A stretch of 58,478 bases of DNA from Acidobacteriota bacterium (GCA_027314025.1 DAHVCP010000014.1:1-58478); one strand, 5' to 3'; positions 1 to 8,630 are shown, counted from the stretch's first letter. Notes: a model not told the origin generated them from the sequence alone. Numbers and translations: made by a program.

Positions 1-1
1 G

Positions 2-274
2 CTGCCGTCCGCTGCCAAAAAGGGCGCGGCGGCGCTGAAGGACGCGGGCCAGCCGGTCACGCGCGCCGCGGCCATGGCCAAGCTGTTCGCCAGCGAGGCA
101 GCCGTGCGCGCCGCCGACGACTGCGTGCAGATCCACGGCGGCTATGGCTTCATCAAGGAATATCCGGCCGAAAAGTTCTATCGCGACGTCAAGCTCTGCA
201 CCATCGGCGAAGGCACCAGCGAGATTCAGCGGCTGGTGATCGCGCGGGATTTGCTGCGGGGGGCCGTAGGGTAG
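2..274 (+). CDS. Acyl-CoA dehydrogenase, C-terminal part (5' end outside window)
   Basis: The last 90 residues of an acyl-CoA dehydrogenase, a flavoenzyme that oxidises acyl-CoA to enoyl-CoA in fatty-acid or amino-acid breakdown. The frame is open from the window edge. It carries the family's C-terminal signature: [11 protein letters not shown], then QIHGGYGF, then [17 protein letters not shown]. In short- and medium-chain enzymes the glutamate of the (Y/G)EGTSE motif is the catalytic base, and it is present here. The first residues, before ALKDAG, are Ala/Lys-rich, and their DNA resembles an intergenic repeat found again near 299-332. The protein ends normally at LLRGAVG. The substrate cannot be told from this fragment. 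Confidence 0.93.
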   Translation: MPSAAKKGAAALKDAGQPVTRAAAMAKLFASEAAVRAADDCVQIHGGYGFIKEYPAEKFYRDVKLCTIGEGTSEIQRLVIARDLLRGAVG

Positions 275-499
275 CCGTCCCGGCTGCCCAGCGAAGCCGC
301 CGTCCGCGGCTGTCAAAAAGGGTGCGGCGGCGGTTTTTCTGGGGGCGCGGACGGCCTCGTCCGCACCGGCTAAACTGCGGGCCGGCGGCCCGCGCCCCCA
401 GGGCCAGAGTAGGGTAGCCGTCCTCGGCTGCCCAGCGAAGCCGAGATCCACGCTGCCCAGCGCAGTTGCCGTCCCGGCTGTCAAAAGCGGACAGGCGAG
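266..499. repeat. Short direct repeats (family E) downstream of the acyl-CoA dehydrogenase
   Basis: A unit reading GTAGGGTAGCCGTCC followed by CGGCTGCCCAGCGAAGCCG lies at 266-299 and again at 409-443 with one small indel. A degenerate third copy (CTGCCCAGCG, then GCCGTCCCGGCTGTCAAAA) lies at about 452-485. A family-A palindrome (339-401) sits between the first two. No gene is visible between 275 and 564. Basis: seen directly in the sequence. Confidence 0.7.
339..401 (+). repeat. Family-A GC-rich palindromic repeat, copy A1
   Basis: A ~60-bp element with two inverted halves: CTGGGGGCGCGGACGGCCTC, GTCCGCACC, a short spacer, GCGGGCCGGCGGCCCGCG, then CCCCCAG. The outer ends CTGGGGGCGCGG and CCGCGCCCCCAG-like sequence are inverted repeats. 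It is preceded by GCGGCGGTTTTT. The same element recurs seven more times in this window in both orientations, always between genes. Confidence 0.8.
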
Positions 500-564
500 G
501 ACGCCCATCCCACTTTCTTCGAGCGGTCTTCGCGTTTGGCGCAAGGGTGCGCCCGGCGCGCTCG

Positions 565-1488
565 CTATTCGACTCTGGCGGCGGCGGGTGCGGCCGCGGC
601 GCTGGCTGCGGAGGCCTTCGCCCCATGCGGCATGGCGCCGGCAAGCAGCAGGACCGTGCCGGCATACATCAGCGTGTCACCGAGATAGTTGAAGCCGGTG
701 AAGGTGGTGTGCTTCAGGAACGCCATGGGGATGTAGACGACCAGGACGACGAACACCGCCGCCGCGCCCACCGCCGTCGCCGCCGCCCGCGTGCGCATGC
801 CGACGAGCAGCAAAACGCCTGCGACCGCATAGACCGCCGCCGTCAAATACGTCCAGAACGCATGGCCGAAGATGCCCGCGGGCGTCACCGCTTCCAGGGG
901 AAGGCCGGGGACATGCCGGCCGTGCAAAAACTGCTCGACGGCGTAGAAGACGACGCCGACGGCGATGCAATATCGCGCGATTTTCACCGCGACTTGCGCC
1001 GCCAACTTCGCCCTCCCGCGGTCCAACGCGCCGAGGCTGGCCGCCAGCGCCAGCGGTCCGGCGGAGAACGCCAATTCCCGCAGCATCTGCGCCGCCGCGA
1101 AACGGCTGTGGAGATCGTGCGCCCAGCCGGGCGCGTCCATCAGAACCACGAAGAGGAAAAACGCCAGCGCCAGCAAGCTGGCCGCCAGCCGCGACCGAAT
1201 CTTGGTCGCCAGGCTAAGGCCCGCGAGGAGGAAGCAGGAGCCGACGAAATAGGCCCAGAAGACATGCCAGGGAAGCCAGCCCGGTACCATGGCGGCGATT
1301 TCCTGGGTGATGGTGAAATGCTCGCTGCCGAAGGCGGCGACCGGCGCCGCATAGAACAGCGGGCCGAACAGGACCAAGCGGTCCCAGCCGCGCGCTCGGG
1401 ACCATTCGCCGCGGGCGAAGATGAGCCCCGCGCCGAGGAGCAAAACCACCGCGAAGACCGCATAGGCCACGAGTACAGCGCCGGGCAT
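565..1488 (-). CDS. DoxX-like integral membrane protein
   Basis: A 307-residue polytopic membrane protein with about eight hydrophobic segments. The chosen start, MPGAVLVAYAVF, has a good ribosome site (GGGAGG, 6 nt before the ATG); the in-frame ATG 25 codons upstream has none. The second half contains EQFLHGRHVPG, AGIFGHAFWTYLT and the DTLMYAGTVLLL ending, which resembles the DoxX/DoxD-type four-helix fold. The tail is Ala-rich and cytoplasmic-looking. It stands alone, facing the tRNA gene. No catalytic residue is evident, so a transport or redox accessory role is only a guess. Family call by resemblance, moderate certainty. Confidence 0.75.
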   Translation of the reverse strand: MPGAVLVAYAVFAVVLLLGAGLIFARGEWSRARGWDRLVLFGPLFYAAPVAAFGSEHFTITQEIAAMVPGWLPWHVFWAYFVGSCFLLAGLSLATKIRSRLAASLLALAFFLFVVLMDAPGWAHDLHSRFAAAQMLRELAFSAGPLALAASLGALDRGRAKLAAQVAVKIARYCIAVGVVFYAVEQFLHGRHVPGLPLEAVTPAGIFGHAFWTYLTAAVYAVAGVLLLVGMRTRAAATAVGAAAVFVVLVVYIPMAFLKHTTFTGFNYLGDTLMYAGTVLLLAGAMPHGAKASAASAAAAPAAARVE

Positions 1489-1581
1489 GGCGAACCTCCC
1501 TGGGCCGGCGCCGTTGGCGGCGCCCCCGCCATCATCCTCCAAGAACGGCGAATTTGCACGCACGTTTCGACCGGCGGTCGC

Positions 1582-1634
1582 CTAAGCGGGACGCCCCGCA
1601 AGCGGCGGGGTTGGGGCCAGCGGCCATCATCGTG
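1582..1634 (+). repeat. Family-B repeat, copy B1
   Basis: CTAAGCGGGACGCCCCGC, then GCGGGGTTGGGGCCAGCGGC, then CATCATCGTG. The inner CGCCCCGC/GCGGGG arms can pair. It matches copies at 10979, 12204, 14788, 15788 and 27961, which share TTACGAGC/TAAGCGGG at one end and GGGGCCCGCGCCCATCATTG at the other. Confidence 0.65.
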
Positions 1635-1736
1635 CGCCGGCGCCCCGCCGGCATAGGTTTCGGGTCAGCCGCGCTGCGCGGCCTCCCGCCTTGCGGGGCC
1701 GCGCATGCTAAACTCAAAAAATCGTGCGTCCCGTGC

Positions 1737-1813
<77 letters not shown>

Positions 1814-1816
1814 TTC

Positions 1817-4615
1817 TCAGCCGTTTTCCGATGCTGCCGCAGGCGTGTTCCTAATTCGTTCGGCGAGTTCGGGCATTCTGGGTAGCGCCCGGAGCTTCGC
1901 GCACGCTGCGTAGGCGGCGTCCCGCTGGCCTGTGGCCGCGAGTTCCCAGATCAGGGTTTTGAGCCTGTCGTCGTAATCAAAGGTCGCGTCGTAGGACTGG
2001 AGGAACCTGGAGAAGGCCTCTGCGATCTCCCCTGGCGCGGAGGGGAGCAGGCGGGCCAGGTCTTCGAGGAAGCCGTACGCGTGAACGTCGCGCCCCATCG
2101 CGGGGGCGACGGCTTTTAGTAGTTCCCCGTTGGCGCCGCGGGCGTTGGGCAGGGCCCACGCGAGGGAGCCGAGGGCCAGGAGCACGGTGGCGGGGGCCTT
2201 ATCGTTCTCGAGTGCGGTGAGCGCCGCCTGCCAGAATGCGGTGATGCGGCCGCGCTGGTCCGCGGCCAGCTCAGAGCCTCGGGTGCCGCTGAGGAACCAC
2301 GCGGCCTCCTCAATGTCCTGGGGGCGGGCGAGGTCGAGGACACTTTTGGCCGGGGCCTCTTCGAGCGTTTGGGCGCCGGCGAGGTAGGCCCACATCACCC
2401 GCTGCACTGCGACCTTTCGCGCCTCGGGTGGCAGGTTGTCGGCCCTGACGCAGCTCTCGAGGACACCGCCGCTCCGGAGGAGCTCGTAGCTATCCCGCGT
2501 GGCCGTGGAGAAGGCCAGCCCGGCTAGGGCGCAAGACAGGTTTTCCGGGCGGTCCCTCGGGAAGACAGCCGCGACGTTCGCTCTGGTCCACTCCGGCGAA
2601 AGGTAGATCAGGTTGACGAGGTAGGACGCCGCTAGGGTCGAGAACTCGTCATTTCCGTCCGCGGTCTTCCCAAGCTCCCCGTCGAAAAAGGCGCGAAACC
2701 TTTCCTCCCAGATTTTGCCGTGCCCCTCGCCCCGGGCGTCCGCGAGGCGGCATTCCCGGAGGGCGTGGGTGACCGCGGCTTCGATCACACGCCCTTTGGG
2801 AGAGTTGATCGCCCAGGTCATCGCGTCGAGCGGTTTCCCGGGCTGCTGCGTGGCCGGTGCGATTTCGGCGAGCTTTCTGATCGCTTCCCAGCCCATTGGC
2901 AGCAGGTCCTCGTCGTAGGCGTGTTCGTCGTCGCGCGCCCCGTCGGCAAGGAGGTCGGCGGCTTTCCCTACGAGTTCCCCGAACGCTTCCTCGTTCCGGT
3001 GTGGTGATTCCCGCAGGCCGTCGAAATAGGTGATTAGGCTTTCCCAGGGGGCGCGCGGCCCGAGTTGTCTGGCCTTCCACGCGCCGCGCAGGGCGGCCAG
3101 GACCTCGTATTGCAAGGGAACCTCCAGGCCGGGGATCCCGTCCTCGGCCGCTCCCAGCTTTTCGATGAAGATTTCAGGGGCGCTGGCGACGGCGTCCGCT
3201 AGCGCTTGCCGGAGGCCGAGGTCAGTTGGGAGCGGGAGGTCGCCGACCCGGGGAGGGTTGTTGAGTTTTTCGCAGAGCTTCCCTTCGAGCGCGAGGGCGG
3301 TGATTTCTTCCGGCTTGTAGGGGCTTGGCCCAGGGCCGTGAAAGGCCTCCAGGTAGGAGTTGAAGTCGGGGTGCGTGTCAGCGGCGCCACCGTCGGCGCC
3401 GCCGAGGCGCTCAAGGGCCAGCGCCACGTCGGGGTCGTCTGGTGGCAGGGCGGCGAGCCAGCGGCGCTGGCTCGCTCGGCGGGCACGCCCCTCGCCGTTC
3501 GGGCTGGCGCCCATGATCGCGGCGACGGTGCGCCTCTTGTCCTGGGCGTCCATCTCTTCGTAATGGTTTTTCAGAAGGTTGAATAGCTCATGCCGGAGAC
3601 CGTGCTGGAAAAGCTCCGGCCTGCAGGCGTACGCGTAGAGCGCGCGCAGTTGGTTCCAGAGCGCGTCGATTAGGTAAATTCCGATCCGGCGGAGCATCTC
3701 GACGTCTCCGCCAAGCAGTTTTGCCCGAACGAAATCCGGAAGCCCCGTTGGGTCTGACTCGGCCCAGCCGAGGATTGAGTCCCTTAACGCCTCGACGGCG
3801 GCGTTCTCCGCGGCCCTCCAATCGTGGTTTTGGAAGTGCTCTTCGACCGCGGGGCGGACGAGCCAGCTGTGCGTTGCTGCGATCCCAGTTGCGAACAACG
3901 TCCCCGCGTTTTGCGTGAAAGCTGACGCCGCGGCTTCGCCCAACTTCCGGCCGAGCCCGAGCGCGTGGTGCTTGATAACGGTTTTTAGCCAGAAGCCGTC
4001 GAGCAGCGCCCTTGGTTGCGGCCCGCTGGTGATCGCGTCCGTTACCGTTTCCCACGCGAGGCAGTGCGTCGCCAGGGCCAGTGCCTTGCTCCAATCCCCT
4101 GGATCCTGGCCTGAAAGGAAGTGCCCGATTGCGCGGTCGAGGTTCGCGCCGAGGCTGACTTTGTCGAACCGAGTCCGCAGCCAGCGCGGGACGGGGCCGA
4201 GGTCGGCTGCCTGAACCACCTGCGTGGGGAGAATGGAGATGATGTGGGCGAATTCTTCGGAGGTTACTGGGTTGTCCTCCTCCAGCGGGCGATCCCTAGC
4301 GTACTCCGCGGCGGCGCGCAGGACCCCCATCACCTTCCCCCCGAGCTCGGCGTCCTGACGCTCCGCGGACTGCTCCGCGCAGGCGCGGAGGTAACCGAGG
4401 GCCGGCCAATAGGGAACCACCCAGCTTCCGGGCCGGTCGCCTGGTTGTGGCCGTGGGTCCCGCGATGGGTCTAGGAGGCCGCCAGCCCGTAGGTCTTCGA
4501 AGAAACGTGCGCGGTCCTTGCGCTTCGCGAGCAGAGGGAACGCGCGGCGCTCCATTTCAGGGCGCCCGGCCATCATGTCGAGCAGGTTCGCCTCGTTCTG
4601 GGTCAGCTCAGTCAT
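1817..4615 (-). CDS. Large helical-repeat protein, partner of the SIR2-like gene (putative defence)
   Basis: A 932-residue cytoplasmic protein with no signal peptide or membrane segment. It is almost entirely predicted helix with regular Leu/Ala spacing, as in HEAT- or TPR-like solenoids. The first ~75 residues (EANLLDMM, FFEDLRAGGLLDPSRDP, then WVVPYWPALGYL) resemble, from memory, a domain at the start of large proteins found beside SIR2-type genes; this needs a database check. No nuclease, ATPase or protease motif was found. Its ATG overlaps the end of the SIR2 gene by 8 bp (GATGACTGA), so the two are probably translated together. Its stop lies 3 bp from tRNA-Asp. I infer that it senses infection for, or scaffolds, the SIR2 effector. 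Function unproven. Confidence 0.88.
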   Translation of the reverse strand: MTELTQNEANLLDMMAGRPEMERRAFPLLAKRKDRARFFEDLRAGGLLDPSRDPRPQPGDRPGSWVVPYWPALGYLRACAEQSAERQDAELGGKVMGVLRAAAEYARDRPLEEDNPVTSEEFAHIISILPTQVVQAADLGPVPRWLRTRFDKVSLGANLDRAIGHFLSGQDPGDWSKALALATHCLAWETVTDAITSGPQPRALLDGFWLKTVIKHHALGLGRKLGEAAASAFTQNAGTLFATGIAATHSWLVRPAVEEHFQNHDWRAAENAAVEALRDSILGWAESDPTGLPDFVRAKLLGGDVEMLRRIGIYLIDALWNQLRALYAYACRPELFQHGLRHELFNLLKNHYEEMDAQDKRRTVAAIMGASPNGEGRARRASQRRWLAALPPDDPDVALALERLGGADGGAADTHPDFNSYLEAFHGPGPSPYKPEEITALALEGKLCEKLNNPPRVGDLPLPTDLGLRQALADAVASAPEIFIEKLGAAEDGIPGLEVPLQYEVLAALRGAWKARQLGPRAPWESLITYFDGLRESPHRNEEAFGELVGKAADLLADGARDDEHAYDEDLLPMGWEAIRKLAEIAPATQQPGKPLDAMTWAINSPKGRVIEAAVTHALRECRLADARGEGHGKIWEERFRAFFDGELGKTADGNDEFSTLAASYLVNLIYLSPEWTRANVAAVFPRDRPENLSCALAGLAFSTATRDSYELLRSGGVLESCVRADNLPPEARKVAVQRVMWAYLAGAQTLEEAPAKSVLDLARPQDIEEAAWFLSGTRGSELAADQRGRITAFWQAALTALENDKAPATVLLALGSLAWALPNARGANGELLKAVAPAMGRDVHAYGFLEDLARLLPSAPGEIAEAFSRFLQSYDATFDYDDRLKTLIWELAATGQRDAAYAACAKLRALPRMPELAERIRNTPAAASENG

Positions 4616-5726
4616 CGTCCTCCAACAGCGCTGGGACGTCGATCAGGCTTCTGAGTGCGGCGGCCTCAGCGTCGGCGGGTCTGAGCTGCGTGGCGTAGCG
4701 CTCGAGGACCGCGACGATCTGGCTGTCGCCGTTGAAGTCCGTTCTGAATGGGAGCAGGTGGATGCCGAGGTCCCGGTAATAACGGCGCATCAGGTTGGCT
4801 CGCCTGAACTCGTGGGAAAAGAACCCCTGCAGGACGAAATGCGTTTGCGTCCGCTCCCGGTTCCTCCCGCCGCGGGCTTTGTTTACCAGGAGTTGGAGGA
4901 TCTCCAGCTCCTCCAGCCCGTACCCGAGGAACAGCACCGTGCGTAGCCGGAAGAGGTCGTCTAGGAAGGTCAGAACCGGGTTTTCCCTGGCTCCCCTTCG
5001 GTCGTTTGCGTAGCGTCGGAGGTAGTCGTTGGTTGTTATGACCAGGCCGCCCGGGTCGGCGACAGAGCCGTGCAGGTGGAACACCGCCCCTCCGCTGTCG
5101 AGCGCCCCAAATGTGAAGTCGGACGGGTTGTGGAGGATGGTGCGCTTGCTGTCCGGCGCGCCGCTGCCGACCGCGGCGGCGGGGCCGCCGGCCGAGGTGG
5201 GCCCGCGCGGGAGCAGGTCAAGCAGGTGGTCGTAGTTGGTGGTCACGAATGTGTCTGCGATTTCGGATAAGAGCTTGTAGGCGTGGGCGCCGTCCGGGTC
5301 GGACGTGCTTCCCGCCCCCTGGTTCAGGGCGTCGGCGAGGTCTATTCCGACCGCAGCGTCCCGCGCGAGGGCCAGGGCGATCGACAAGCGCGTGCGCGGT
5401 GGCGTCCTGGCGAGGTGGTCAACGTCGGCGCAGTCGATTTGGCCGGCTCGGCGAAGCTGCTCGACGACGCGGTTCGCGAAACCGTCCCAGCCCGGGCAGC
5501 CCGCGAGCCGCGACAGCCCGGCCCCGACGAAGGGCACAAGTCGGCCCTCCTGCGCGGCATCCCGCAGGGGTTCTGGAATCTCTGGGATCAAGGGAATGGA
5601 GTCTGCGCCCGCACGGTGCTCCGTCCGGGGTGGGGCGGACCCGCCTCCCCCCGTCGGCCCCGTGGAATCCCCCCCCGCGGCTGCCGCCGCGGCCCGTAGG
5701 AGGTCAGTGTCGGGTCCCTCTGGCAT
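4608..5726 (-). CDS. SIR2-like (sirtuin-fold) NAD-binding protein, putative anti-phage effector
   Basis: A 372-residue protein. Residues 1-48 are a low-complexity Ala/Gly/Pro leader; a sirtuin-like Rossmann domain follows. Motifs in order: PFVGAGLS (65-72, NAD-binding loop), TTNYDHLL (162-169), HLHGS (217-221, equivalent to the catalytic His region), TTNDYLRRY (231-239) and FLGYGLEELE (266-275). This is the SIR2_2-type pattern of defence-associated sirtuins, several of which deplete NAD+ to abort infection; NADase activity here is inferred. It is the first gene of a two-gene operon with an 8-bp overlap into the large helical gene. A near-consensus promoter lies just upstream, leaving a leader of only about 8 nt. 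Confidence 0.88.
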   Translation of the reverse strand: MPEGPDTDLLRAAAAAAGGDSTGPTGGGGSAPPRTEHRAGADSIPLIPEIPEPLRDAAQEGRLVPFVGAGLSRLAGCPGWDGFANRVVEQLRRAGQIDCADVDHLARTPPRTRLSIALALARDAAVGIDLADALNQGAGSTSDPDGAHAYKLLSEIADTFVTTNYDHLLDLLPRGPTSAGGPAAAVGSGAPDSKRTILHNPSDFTFGALDSGGAVFHLHGSVADPGGLVITTNDYLRRYANDRRGARENPVLTFLDDLFRLRTVLFLGYGLEELEILQLLVNKARGGRNRERTQTHFVLQGFFSHEFRRANLMRRYYRDLGIHLLPFRTDFNGDSQIVAVLERYATQLRPADAEAAALRSLIDVPALLEDDD

Positions 5727-5740
5727 TTCTTGATTGCTGA

Positions 5741-5769
5741 CTTATAGCAGGGGAGTTATGGGTCGTCAA
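5741..5769 (-). promoter_or_regulatory. Sigma-70-type promoter of the SIR2 operon
   Basis: On the minus strand, TTGACG (plus-strand CGTCAA, 5764-5769), a spacer of exactly 17 bp, then TATAAG (plus-strand CTTATA, 5741-5746). Transcription would start near 5734, so the SIR2 ATG at 5726 would have a very short leader with only AAGAA before it. This suggests steady, low-translation expression. Confidence 0.65.
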
Positions 5770-5859
5770 GGGCCAGGCCTCGACGGCCCGCGCGGCGGAC
5801 TGGGCCGATTCGGCCCAGCGCGGCGGGTCCCCGACCCGCTGCTCTGTTGCGGTGCGAAA

Positions 5860-6102
5860 ATGGCCCCCATGGGGAAGGCCAGCGTTAGCGATCTGCGCTA
5901 CAACTTTCCGGCCATTGAGAGGCGGCTGCGCCGGGGCGAGGAGATCGAAATCACCAAACGCGGCAAGCCGATCGGGCGCCTCGTCGGGCTGGCGGCCAAG
6001 CCCAAGGAGCTGCCGGATTTCGTGGCGCGTGCGCGGCGCATTCTGGGCGAAAAGCGGATTGACGCGGTCGAGTTGGTTCGCTACGGGCGCGGCGAGCATT
6101 GA
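5860..6102 (+). CDS. Antitoxin, Phd/YefM family
   Basis: An 80-residue antitoxin. It matches the Phd/YefM fold: KASVSDLRYNFPAIERRL (DNA-binding N-terminus), EIEITKRGKPIGRLV (second strand), then a variable toxin-binding tail ELPDFVARARRILGEKR. The ATG at 5860 is followed by a second ATG at 5869; either fits, and the in-frame sequence upstream is low-complexity and not family-like. Its stop overlaps the toxin start (TTGA). Such antitoxins usually repress their own operon; the 130-bp gap to the divergent SIR2 gene would hold that operator. Confidence 0.88.
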   Translation: MAPMGKASVSDLRYNFPAIERRLRRGEEIEITKRGKPIGRLVGLAAKPKELPDFVARARRILGEKRIDAVELVRYGRGEH

Positions 6103-6539
6103 CCTTCTACGCGGATACAAGCCTGCTGGCCTCGCTCTATCTCAATGACGCCCGCGCGGCGGAGTCGGTCGCGCTGCTGCGGAGCCGTTCCATCCCGGTG
6201 ACGGTGCTTGGCCGCATTGAACTTTTCAACGCTTTGCAACTGGCCGTCTTTCGCTGCCAAATTCTTGCCGCCGAGGCAGCTGCGGTGCGCGCCACCGTCG
6301 AGCAGGACCTGGCAGGCGGCGTCTTGCGGATGACGCCGCTGCCGGCGCGCGTTTTTGAGCGGGCGGAGGCGCTGGTTGCGTCCCATTCCGCCGCGCTCGG
6401 CGCGCGGTCTTTAGACGTACTGCATGTCGCGACCGCGCTGGAACTAGGCGCGAATGTCTTCCTGACCTACGTCCAGCGCCAGGCTGCGCTAGCGCGCGCA
6501 GCGGGGCTGAGGCTGCGGCCGGCGAGAATGGCCGGCTAA
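6099..6539 (+). CDS. PIN-domain toxin (VapC-like ribonuclease)
   Basis: A 146-residue PIN-domain protein beginning YADTSLLASLYL. It starts at a TTG that overlaps the antitoxin's TGA by 3 bases, a coupled arrangement. Acidic residues at PIN positions: D6, E41 (GRIELFNAL) and D106 (ARSLDVLHVATAL). The segment that usually reads TFDxRQ reads TYVQRQ here, so V125 replaces the fourth acidic residue. The related PIN proteins usually cut tRNA or rRNA when the antitoxin is degraded. Whether three acids suffice for Mg2+ binding here is open. It lies next to the SIR2 pair and supports a defence/stability island. Confidence 0.87.
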   Translation: MTFYADTSLLASLYLNDARAAESVALLRSRSIPVTVLGRIELFNALQLAVFRCQILAAEAAAVRATVEQDLAGGVLRMTPLPARVFERAEALVASHSAALGARSLDVLHVATALELGANVFLTYVQRQAALARAAGLRLRPARMAG

Positions 6540-6763
6540 TGCGCGCGGCGTCGGCCGGGCAGTGTGCGGCAGATGTCGGGTGGCCCAGTGCGGAGGCCGA
6601 GCTGCGGCCGCGCGCGGCGGCTCCGGCGCGGGCGGAGTCGCGCAACGGCGGCCTAGGCGCGGGAGCGGCTCTTTTTACGCAGGCTGGCTTCCCACCGGAC
6701 CTCCATCGGGTCTGGGTGGGTGAGGCCGGCACGTCAAGTGTAGCCGGGCGGCTCGCGGTGCGG

Positions 6764-7849
6764 CTAACGCCGGCGGGGGAGCGGGGCTTGCGGAGGCGAG
6801 GGCATTAGCCCATGGCCCCGTTGGTAAACCAAGCCCCAGGATGCGCCCCAGGAACCGCGGTGGATGGAGTACAGGCGAAAACCCATGGCGCGGTGGGAGA
6901 CCTGTTTGGTGAGAATGTAGATTTCGCCGCCGGCGCGGAGAACGAATGCGCCCACGGGCGACTCGGCGGCGTTGGCCAGGGGCTGACCGCGCTGGAACGC
7001 CCGGCAGTTCAGTTGCCCATATCCAGACATGCCGCCGCCAGGGGGAATCAAAAAGATGCTGGGATTGAATGCGTTGCCTTGCGCCTGAGGCCGCTCGACG
7101 GCGGCGAAGATCAGGCGCGGGCCGCCCGGGCTGAGGCGCAGGGAAAATCCGCCGGCGCGGAAGTCGGCCAGGTTGGCCCGCCGGCGGCAGGCAAACCGGG
7201 CCCCATCCAATGCGTGCGTAATAACGCGTTCCTGCTCCGCTGCGTCCAGGCGCTTGGCCTCCATCCATGGCGCGGCGGCGATGGCGTTGGAGGCGATCCA
7301 TGGGCCACCGCGGTCTGAAGGACCGCCGCCGGGCTGGGCGCCGCCGCCCGTGGGCCCGCCGCCGCGGAAGTCCACGCGGACCTGGGGTTCGGTGACCGCG
7401 GCCGAGGCGGAGCGGAGCACGGTGGCGATCCCGACCTGGCGGCCGTTGCGGAGGACCAGGTAGCGGCGGCCGGGGCGGCAGAAGCGGCGCGCGAAGTCCG
7501 CCCGGTGCGCGCCGGCGGCAAACGCGCCGATGCCGGCGCGGTCGAAGCCGAGAGGGCGGACCGACGTGCCCTCGGCCAGCGCCACGGGACGGAGCACGCC
7601 TTCCCAGCGCCCGGCGACGGACTGCACCGCGTCCAGCTCGAAGATGGGATGCGCGCCGTTGGCCATCCCGGGCCCTGGCTGCGCGGCGCCGGTAAGGCAG
7701 AACGCCGCCGCCAGGACCGCCAGCGCAATGGGGCGGAATATCCAAACATGCGCGCGGCGACCGGCTGGCGCGAGCGCGAGGGCCGGGGCGAGCGCGAGGG
7801 CCGGGGCGAGCGCAGGATGGCGCGGTGCGGCGACGATTGTATCCAGCAT
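6764..7849 (-). CDS. Hypothetical secreted protein, Gly/Pro-rich
   Basis: I do not recognise this 361-residue protein. From the ATG at 7849 it has an Ala/Pro repeat stretch (LALAPA units), then a hydrophobic segment IALAVLAAAFCLTGAAQ like a signal peptide, then a mature part with FELDAVQSVAGRWEGVLRPVAL, RYLVLRNGRQVGIATV, a Gly-rich linker (GGGPTGGGAQPGGG) and a C-terminal region ending SWGLVYQRGHG. The frame stays open another 129 codons upstream, but that sequence is compositionally unlike a protein and the ribosome site is weak at any start, so the 5' end is uncertain. Probably exported. Confidence 0.6.
   Translation of the reverse strand: MLDTIVAAPRHPALAPALALAPALALAPAGRRAHVWIFRPIALAVLAAAFCLTGAAQPGPGMANGAHPIFELDAVQSVAGRWEGVLRPVALAEGTSVRPLGFDRAGIGAFAAGAHRADFARRFCRPGRRYLVLRNGRQVGIATVLRSASAAVTEPQVRVDFRGGGPTGGGAQPGGGPSDRGGPWIASNAIAAAPWMEAKRLDAAEQERVITHALDGARFACRRRANLADFRAGGFSLRLSPGGPRLIFAAVERPQAQGNAFNPSIFLIPPGGGMSGYGQLNCRAFQRGQPLANAAESPVGAFVLRAGGEIYILTKQVSHRAMGFRLYSIHRGSWGASWGLVYQRGHGLMPSPPQAPLPRRR
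7772..7813. repeat. 18-bp tandem repeat inside the hypothetical gene
   Basis: The unit GAGCGCGAGGGCCGGGGC occurs at 7772-7789 and 7790-7807, followed by a partial third copy. It encodes the LALAPA repeats before the predicted signal segment, so copy-number changes would not shift the frame. Confidence 0.75.
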
Positions 7850-8320
7850 CGCCACGACACCTATTTTGTTCCTCGGCGTCGCGGCGCCGCTGGGAAGAGA
7901 ATACCGCGGCACCGGCAGCTCGGCGGTGGCGTCCGGGCTGGGGAGCCGAGCCGGGCGCTCTCCCGTGCGTTGGGCGGTTGGTACTGGGTTCATCACGTGG
8001 TTCGAATTCCTATGCGGTCCCGTGCGCGCTGGGGCGGCCATTAGATTCTCCATTTGGTTTCGACAACGGTCGCAGAGGCGGTTGCGACTCGGGACCGCCG
8101 CCACCCGGAGGCCGGCCACGCCATCGGCCTGACGCCGGCGGCGCCGAGCCGAGGGTGCTAGGAGATGTAGTTGCAATTTGCTGTCCACAGGACGGCTCAG
8201 GTGGGCGATGACAAGGGCCCCATGGTCCAAGGCCATCGTGGGAGGCCCCGGGCGGCGTGCCGAAGCGGGGGCTTTGCACCATCCCGGACAGGCAGGGGCG
8301 GGCGTCCTAATGAGGGCGGC
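7850..8320. other. Intergenic stretch without a recognisable gene
   Basis: About 470 bp upstream of the minus-strand hypothetical gene. I see no RNA gene, no palindrome family and no convincing reading frame. The frames that stay open here are Arg/Pro/Gly-rich shadows. Confidence 0.5.
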
Positions 8321-8370
8321 GGGGGCGGGTGGGCGCAGGCAGTCCGGACGAGGCCGTCCGCGCCCCCGGG
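8321..8370 (-). repeat. Family-A repeat, copy A2
   Basis: Reverse orientation: GGGGGCGGGTGGGCGCAGGC, AGTCCGGACGAGGCCGTCCG, then CGCCCCCGGG. The block GACGAGGCCGTCCGCGCCCCC is the reverse complement of the start of copy A1. A second copy (A3) follows 110 bp later. Confidence 0.7.
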
Positions 8371-8480
8371 GAGAGCGGGACGGTTTTGCCGCTGCTGAGG
8401 TTCAGCCGGGGGCATGACAGCCGGGACGGCCGTCCTACCGTCGGCGCTGGGGAGCGGCAGCCGGGAGGAATGGTCCAAGG

Positions 8481-8526
8481 CGGGTGGGTGCTTGCCCACA
8501 GCGGGCGAGGCCGTCCGCGCCCCCAG
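8481..8526 (-). repeat. Family-A repeat, copy A3
   Basis: CGGGTGGGTGCTTGCCCACA, GCGGGCGAGGCCGTCCGCGC, then CCCCAGG. Same orientation as A2, with the GGGC(A/T)..GCCC inner stem altered. It lies 100 bp upstream of the universal stress protein gene. Confidence 0.7.
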
Positions 8527-8630
8527 GAAAGGGACAGGGCGGCGATCCGAGCGGTTGCGGACGGCGGCCCAGGACACACCACCGTAACCAACGGCACGCC
8601 ACTTGCTCATTGAGAGGCCAGGGGTGTTGC

